Positions 4,911 to 8,090 of a stretch of DNA of 8,090 nt are shown piece after piece (the first letter of the stretch is position 1; each line of letters begins with the position of its first letter). The stretch comes from Spirochaetaceae bacterium (GTDB taxonomy: Bacteria; Spirochaetota; Spirochaetia; PWKH01), in the NCBI GenBank assembly GCA_003557605.1, contig PWNW01000008.1, forward strand, positions 1 through 8,090, in the 5' to 3' direction. Made by a program: the position numbers and the translations under genes. Under the pieces are notes generated by a model. It made no database searches, was not told the DNA's origin, and saw only the letters and a program-made list of their open reading frames with translations.

Positions 4911-6161
4911 ATGAGCAGCGTACATATTATCGGCGGAGCGAACACCGCCTTCGGAGCATTTGTAAAGAAAAACCGGGAGACCGGGGAAGTTTTCGACACA
5001 AAGAGCATCTATGAGCTCATCAGCGAAGCAGGAGCTGCCGCTGCCGCAGATGCGGGCATTGATCCAAAGGATATTGACGGCATCTGGGTCGGTTCCTGCT
5101 CCCCTTCTCTCTTCGTCAACCAGGAGCACCTGGCGCCTGCTGCCCTTGAGGCTGCACCGGAGGAGTTCCGGTTCCTTCCCGCAGTCAGGGTTGAAGGGGC
5201 CTGCGCATCTTCGTCCCTTGCACTGCATCAGGCTATGTATGCAGTGGAATCCGGGCGGTTCAAGCGGGTGCTGGTCATCGGGGCGGAGAAGATGTCCCTG
5301 CTGAACACCAAGGGGGTCACCCATGCCCTTTCATGCTGCTCCTACTGGCCCGAAGAGGGAGCGCAGGGAATGACCTTCCCGGGGCTCTTTGCCGAATTTG
5401 CCAAGGGGTACCAGCGTAACTACCGTATCCCCTCTGATGAGCTTGCAGAAATGTTTGCAGAACTTACCGCCATGATGTATCGGAATGCCAGTGAAAACCC
5501 CTTGGCCCACTTTGGGAAAGGTTCGGTGCCGGAGAAGCTCGGCCTGTTCTCCCGTGAAGCGGTGCTTGCCCTTCCACCTGAGAAGAACCCGGTCATTGCC
5601 GATCCCCTGAGGCTTCATGACTGCTCATTGATATCAGACGGGGCCGCTGCGGTGGTCCTCAGCGATACGGCCGCTGCCTCCGGAAAGCCTTCGGTTCGCA
5701 TCGCCGGCATCGGTCATGCAACAGAACACTTTGCAATTTCAAAACGGGAAAATATGCACGAGCTCATCGCTGCAAAGCATGCGGCCCGCCGGGCATATCA
5801 GGAGGCAGGAATCACCCCGAAGGACATCGATATTGCTGAAGTGCATGACTGCTTCACCATAAACCAGCTGCTGTGCACCGAAGCCCTGGGACTTGCGGAG
5901 GACGGCAGGGCTGGATACGACTACCTTGACGGAAAGTTTACCCACGAGGACACCGTACCGGTGAACCTCTCAGGGGGGCTGAAGGCAAAGGGACATCCCG
6001 TTGGAGCTACAGGAATTTCCATGCATGTGATGCTCTACAAGCAGCTCACCGGAGAACCCATCGGCCTTGCTCCCCAAAGGGGGACCCCCGAGACCGCCGC
6101 CCTGCTGAACGTGGGAGGATCGGGAGTTACAAACTGCGTCACCGTACTTTCTAAAAAATAG
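4911..6161 (+). CDS. SCP2-type thiolase (acetyl-CoA C-acetyltransferase-like)
   Basis: A 416-residue thiolase of the SCP2/SCP-x class, which condenses two acyl-CoAs or cleaves a 3-oxoacyl-CoA. VEGACASSSLAL (94-105) carries the acylated nucleophile Cys98. VHDCFT (311-316) is the class-defining motif, with His312 and Cys314. GGLKAKGHPVGATG (355-368) carries His362. VNQEHLAP (69-76) and ISDGAAAVVLSD (241-252) are also typical. The ATG at 4911 has AGGAG at 5-nt spacing. The open frame extends further upstream to 4845, but that start falls in the promoter. No thioesterase or SCP2 lipid-binding domain is fused. Bacterial and archaeal thiolases of this class often sit beside a DUF35 zinc-ribbon/OB-fold partner, and none is seen here. 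It heads a two-gene operon with the second hydrolase. Chain length is unknown. Confidence 0.93.
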   Translation: MSSVHIIGGANTAFGAFVKKNRETGEVFDTKSIYELISEAGAAAAADAGIDPKDIDGIWVGSCSPSLFVNQEHLAPAALEAAPEEFRFLPAVRVEGACASSSLALHQAMYAVESGRFKRVLVIGAEKMSLLNTKGVTHALSCCSYWPEEGAQGMTFPGLFAEFAKGYQRNYRIPSDELAEMFAELTAMMYRNASENPLAHFGKGSVPEKLGLFSREAVLALPPEKNPVIADPLRLHDCSLISDGAAAVVLSDTAAASGKPSVRIAGIGHATEHFAISKRENMHELIAAKHAARRAYQEAGITPKDIDIAEVHDCFTINQLLCTEALGLAEDGRAGYDYLDGKFTHEDTVPVNLSGGLKAKGHPVGATGISMHVMLYKQLTGEPIGLAPQRGTPETAALLNVGGSGVTNCVTVLSKK

Positions 6162-6173
6162 GAGACATACATT

Positions 6174-7082
6174 ATGCTGCAGCCTGACGGATTTACTCCC
6201 GAAGTTTCGGGAAAGCTGCCGGTGGAGAACAATACCCGGGAGATCTACTGGGAATATTACGGCATAGAGCAGAAAGAGGCTGTCTGCCTGCTCAACGGAC
6301 TTGCCATGGACACCCGGTCATGGCGGAACCTGATACCCCGGGTCTTCCCGGAATTTGATCTTTTGCTGTTCAACTACTTCGGCCAGTCCGGTCCCCCGGG
6401 ACAGGAATCATCAAGTGAGGATGAACCCTACTCGATCCCCAAATTCTGCGGATACCTCGCTTCAGTGATGGATCTTCTGGGACTGGAGAAGATCCATCTG
6501 ACGGGGGTCTCCTACGGAGGGTTCGTCGGTGCGGAATTTGCCCGGCTCTATCCCGACCGGGTGCATACCCTGACGGTGTCGGGCATCCTGCTCACCTGGG
6601 AGATGGGGTTCCAGATGTACCAGGACCTCTCACTGCGGTTCTACCGCTCCACCGACGAGGTGTTCGACATCTACACCCAGTATCTCTATGAAAAGATATT
6701 CGGCGACGCCTTCGCCAAGCGGATCCATGGGGAGATCATGGAGACCATGCGAAGCAACTTCTTTCAGCGTTATAAAGATAAGAAGCACTGCCTGATCCGC
6801 CTTACCGAAGCGCAGGTTCCCTATTTCGAAGCGGTCAAGGAGGACCCGGAGCTCTACCGGGCGGTAACCTGTCCGGTCCTGGTCATGGCCGGGGAGCATG
6901 ATCTCTGTGTTCCCCCCTGGTACCAGGAAAAGATCCCCCAGCTGATTGACCGATGCAGGATGATCACTGTTCCCTCCAGCGGGCACCTGACATATCTGGA
7001 GCAGCCGGATTTCTTCTGGGGCAACCTCCTGAAATTCATGCATGCGAAGGATACTGAGTATTTGGAGGAGTCAGATTCCTGA
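6174..7082 (+). CDS. Alpha/beta-fold hydrolase, operon partner of the thiolase
   Basis: A 302-residue alpha/beta hydrolase. It has AVCLLNG (36-42, again NG in place of HG), nucleophile elbow GVSYGG (111-116, Ser113), AGEHDLCVPP (239-248, Asp243) and SGHLTYLEQP (269-278, His271). The lid spans about 140-215. It starts 12 bp after the thiolase stop, with GGAG (6161-6164) overlapping that stop codon, so the two genes are surely co-transcribed and probably translationally coupled. It has no signal peptide and therefore acts in the cytoplasm. It resembles the hydrolase at 3158-3982 in the unusual LNG oxyanion segment and the (T/V)SYGG elbow, suggesting paralogues or members of one subfamily. The context suggests an ester or thioester derived from the thiolase pathway. 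The substrate is unknown, and the acidic C-terminal tail (EYLEESDS) has no known role. Confidence 0.9.
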   Translation: MLQPDGFTPEVSGKLPVENNTREIYWEYYGIEQKEAVCLLNGLAMDTRSWRNLIPRVFPEFDLLLFNYFGQSGPPGQESSSEDEPYSIPKFCGYLASVMDLLGLEKIHLTGVSYGGFVGAEFARLYPDRVHTLTVSGILLTWEMGFQMYQDLSLRFYRSTDEVFDIYTQYLYEKIFGDAFAKRIHGEIMETMRSNFFQRYKDKKHCLIRLTEAQVPYFEAVKEDPELYRAVTCPVLVMAGEHDLCVPPWYQEKIPQLIDRCRMITVPSSGHLTYLEQPDFFWGNLLKFMHAKDTEYLEESDS

Positions 7083-7087
7083 GGGTA

Positions 7088-7096
7088 TGGTATAAT
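7088..7096 (+). promoter_or_regulatory. Extended -10 promoter of the lipocalin gene
   Basis: TGGTATAAT is a consensus extended -10 (TGn-TATAAT) that ends 6 bp before the lipocalin ATG, so transcription would start at about the ATG itself. No convincing -35 lies 17 bp upstream, which an extended -10 does not strictly need. It overlaps the end of the preceding operon. Confidence 0.55.
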
Positions 7097-7102
7097 CTGC
7101 AG

Positions 7103-7645
7103 ATGAAGTTCATTGCCCTGGGGGTTATTATTATGCCTCTTCTTTTCAGCTGCATTACCCGCACCCTTCCCGAAGAGGTCAGTTCCATGCTTGTGGAATC
7201 GGTGGACCTGCAGCGGTATGCAGGCCTCTGGTACCAGGTGGGACGCTATCCCCATTCCTTTCAGAGGCGTCCCTGCGGGGAGTCCACCGCTGAATACACC
7301 ATCCGGAAGGACGGAAAGATATCTGTGCTCAACCGGTGCTGGAAGGAAGAATACGGGGGAGAGCAGAACCAGCAGGTCAGGGCCGTCGCAGTGCCCGTCG
7401 ACAGCCGGGGAAACTGGCTTCGGGTCTATTTCTTCGGCATCTTTCCTGCGGACTACCTGGTCATAGAGCTTGATGCGCAGGATTACCAGTGGGCGGCGGT
7501 AACCGGCCCGAAACGAAACACCCTCTGGATCCTCAGCAGGGCCCCCTCCCTGGAACCTGAGGTGTATCAGGGAATTGTCGATTCCCTGGAAGCCAAGGGT
7601 TTTGATCCCCATATGATCATCGCCACAGGACAGCAGCTAAAGTAG
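7103..7645 (+). CDS. blc: Bacterial lipocalin, outer-membrane-type lipoprotein (Blc-like)
   Basis: A 180-residue lipocalin. MKFIALGVIIMPLLFSC is a lipoprotein signal peptide with lipobox LFSC and lipidated Cys17. YAGLWYQVGRYPHSFQR (39-55) contains the GxW lipocalin motif (Gly41, Trp43). DGKISVLNRC (70-79) follows, then VYFFGIFPADYLVIELD (108-124) and LWILSRAPSL (141-150) with the closing-motif Arg146. Cys58 and Cys79 could form the disulfide seen in many lipocalins. The protein would sit on a membrane facing the periplasm and bind a hydrophobic ligand such as fatty acid or lysophospholipid. The start at 7103 lacks a good Shine-Dalgarno, but it gives the basic n-region of the signal. The ATG at 7133 has a GGGGG upstream but would lose that region. 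It lies 20 bp after the thiolase operon but has its own promoter, and its link to that operon is uncertain. Confidence 0.93.
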   Translation: MKFIALGVIIMPLLFSCITRTLPEEVSSMLVESVDLQRYAGLWYQVGRYPHSFQRRPCGESTAEYTIRKDGKISVLNRCWKEEYGGEQNQQVRAVAVPVDSRGNWLRVYFFGIFPADYLVIELDAQDYQWAAVTGPKRNTLWILSRAPSLEPEVYQGIVDSLEAKGFDPHMIIATGQQLK

Positions 7646-7652
7646 ACAGCAT

Positions 7653-7675
7653 TTGCAACTTACTGCAACTTTTTT
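7653..7675 (+). terminator. Weak candidate terminator after the lipocalin gene
   Basis: A 5-bp stem (TTGCA, 7653-7657, with TGCAA, 7664-7668) and a 6-nt loop is followed by CTTTTTT. The T run is good but the stem is short. The same bases also form a 10-bp-period direct repeat, TGCAACTT at 7654-7661 and 7664-7671. Confidence 0.3.
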
Positions 7676-7685
7676 CAATCTCCTG

Positions 7686-7714
7686 TTTTCACTTCCGCAT
7701 TTTCGGGTTACAAT
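7686..7714 (+). promoter_or_regulatory. Probable promoter of the BMP-family gene
   Basis: TTTTCA (7686-7691) and TACAAT (7709-7714) are spaced 17 bp apart and give a leader of about 20 nt containing GGGAGGAAG. A second AT-rich hexamer, CATAAT (7719-7724), lacks a matching -35. Confidence 0.45.
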
Positions 7715-7742
7715 GTCCCATAATCCAATGAGGGAGGAAGGT

Positions 7743-8090
7743 ATGAGAAAAGGTATTTTACTGCTCATCATTCTGTCAGTATTAGTATCAGGAATTGCCA
7801 TGGCCGCAGGCCAGAGGGAAGCGGATCCTGCGGTGGATGCACCGTTCAAGGCCGCATTCATCTATGTAGGATCACCGGTGGACTACGGGTGGACATATGA
7901 GCATGATGTCGCCCGCCAGGCAGTTGAGGCGGAGTTCGGAGATGCTGTTGAGACAGCCTATGTTGAGAATGTCACCGTTGGAGACGTATCCCGCATCCTG
8001 AACCAGTTTGCCCAGCAGGGCTATCAGATCATCTTCGGCAACTCCTTCGGCTACATGGACTACATGGCCGAGGCAGCTGAGGTGTATCCC
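7743..8090 (+). CDS. BMP-family ABC transporter substrate-binding protein, N-terminal 116 residues (cut by window edge)
   Basis: This is the start of a basic-membrane-protein (Med/TmpC/PnrA) family periplasmic binding protein, typically the ligand-binding part of a nucleoside or related importer. MRKGILLLIILSVLVSGIAMA is a signal peptide with a likely cleavage after Ala21 (A-M-A). There is no lipobox cysteine, although many family members are lipoproteins. The mature start AGQREADPA resembles spirochaete secreted proteins. FKAAFIYVGSPVDYGWTYEHD (35-55) and QGYQIIFGNSFGYMD (92-106) are the family's N-lobe signatures. A very good GGGAGGAAG Shine-Dalgarno precedes the ATG. It has its own promoter and no copy of the shared operator, so it probably begins a separate transport operon to the right. 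The ligand is unknown. Confidence 0.88.
   Translation, partial: MRKGILLLIILSVLVSGIAMAAGQREADPAVDAPFKAAFIYVGSPVDYGWTYEHDVARQAVEAEFGDAVETAYVENVTVGDVSRILNQFAQQGYQIIFGNSFGYMDYMAEAAEVYP

Noticed and set aside
7071..7086. GATTC-containing dyad (TCAG-ATTC-CTGA) before the lipocalin gene as another operator.
   Set aside because: It lacks TGAGA at the right spacing and GATTCA, and it lies in the end of the hydrolase gene upstream of the -10 box rather than downstream.
6854..7612. Long leftward open frame of 252 codons opposite the second hydrolase and lipocalin.
   Set aside because: It is antisense to two genes with clear family motifs, lacks a ribosome-binding site and protein-like domains, and crosses their boundary. 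It is a codon-bias shadow.

Overview
The window looks like bacterial chromosome of moderately high GC with sigma-70-type promoters and Shine-Dalgarno starts. The right-hand gene encodes a BMP-family (Med/TmpC-like) binding protein whose mature N terminus resembles those of spirochaetes, so a Spirochaetota host is my best guess. This is an inference from one partial protein and some family resemblance, not a proof. No mobile element, CRISPR array, tRNA or rRNA gene is visible, and no gene-free stretch exceeds 300 bases.

Layout. Positions 1-3006 are transcribed leftward: a left-truncated KASIII/HMG-CoA-synthase-like condensing enzyme (1-362), an acetyl-CoA hydrolase/4-hydroxybutyrate CoA-transferase family protein (448-1767) and an unusual TetR-type regulator with two TetR DNA-binding domains in one chain (1852-3006). 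An alpha/beta hydrolase (3158-3982) runs rightward and overlaps by 8 bp the end of a leftward NAD-type short-chain dehydrogenase (3975-4772). A compact divergent promoter region (4773-4910) then drives that dehydrogenase leftward and, rightward, an SCP2-type thiolase (4911-6161) with a second alpha/beta hydrolase (6174-7082). A Blc-like lipocalin lipoprotein (7103-7645) follows, then the start of the BMP-family binding protein (7743 to the edge).

How it fits together. The strongest observation is a shared 14-bp element, TGAGA-N3-GATTCA. It lies just downstream of the -10 box at five promoters: the condensing enzyme, the CoA-transferase, the regulator itself, the dehydrogenase and the thiolase. 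All five copies have the same orientation relative to transcription. The two halves are related but not identical (TGAGA and, read from the other side, TGAATC). That is what a single-chain regulator with two diverged TetR HTH domains could be expected to read. I infer a local, autoregulated regulon that represses an acyl-CoA module: CoA-transferase, NAD-dependent 3-hydroxyacyl/3-hydroxy-acid dehydrogenase, thiolase and condensing enzyme, with two hydrolases. The chemistry could be ketone-body-like (3-hydroxybutyrate, acetoacetate, acetyl-CoA) or an acetoacetyl-CoA/HMG-CoA-type condensation. The substrate cannot be read from sequence. The lipocalin and the BMP protein carry no copy of the element and are probably outside the regulon.

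Other oddities are a perfect 17-bp inverted repeat inside the condensing-enzyme gene, a possible 23-codon ORF with a strong ribosome-binding site before that gene, and a probable leaderless start for the lipocalin.
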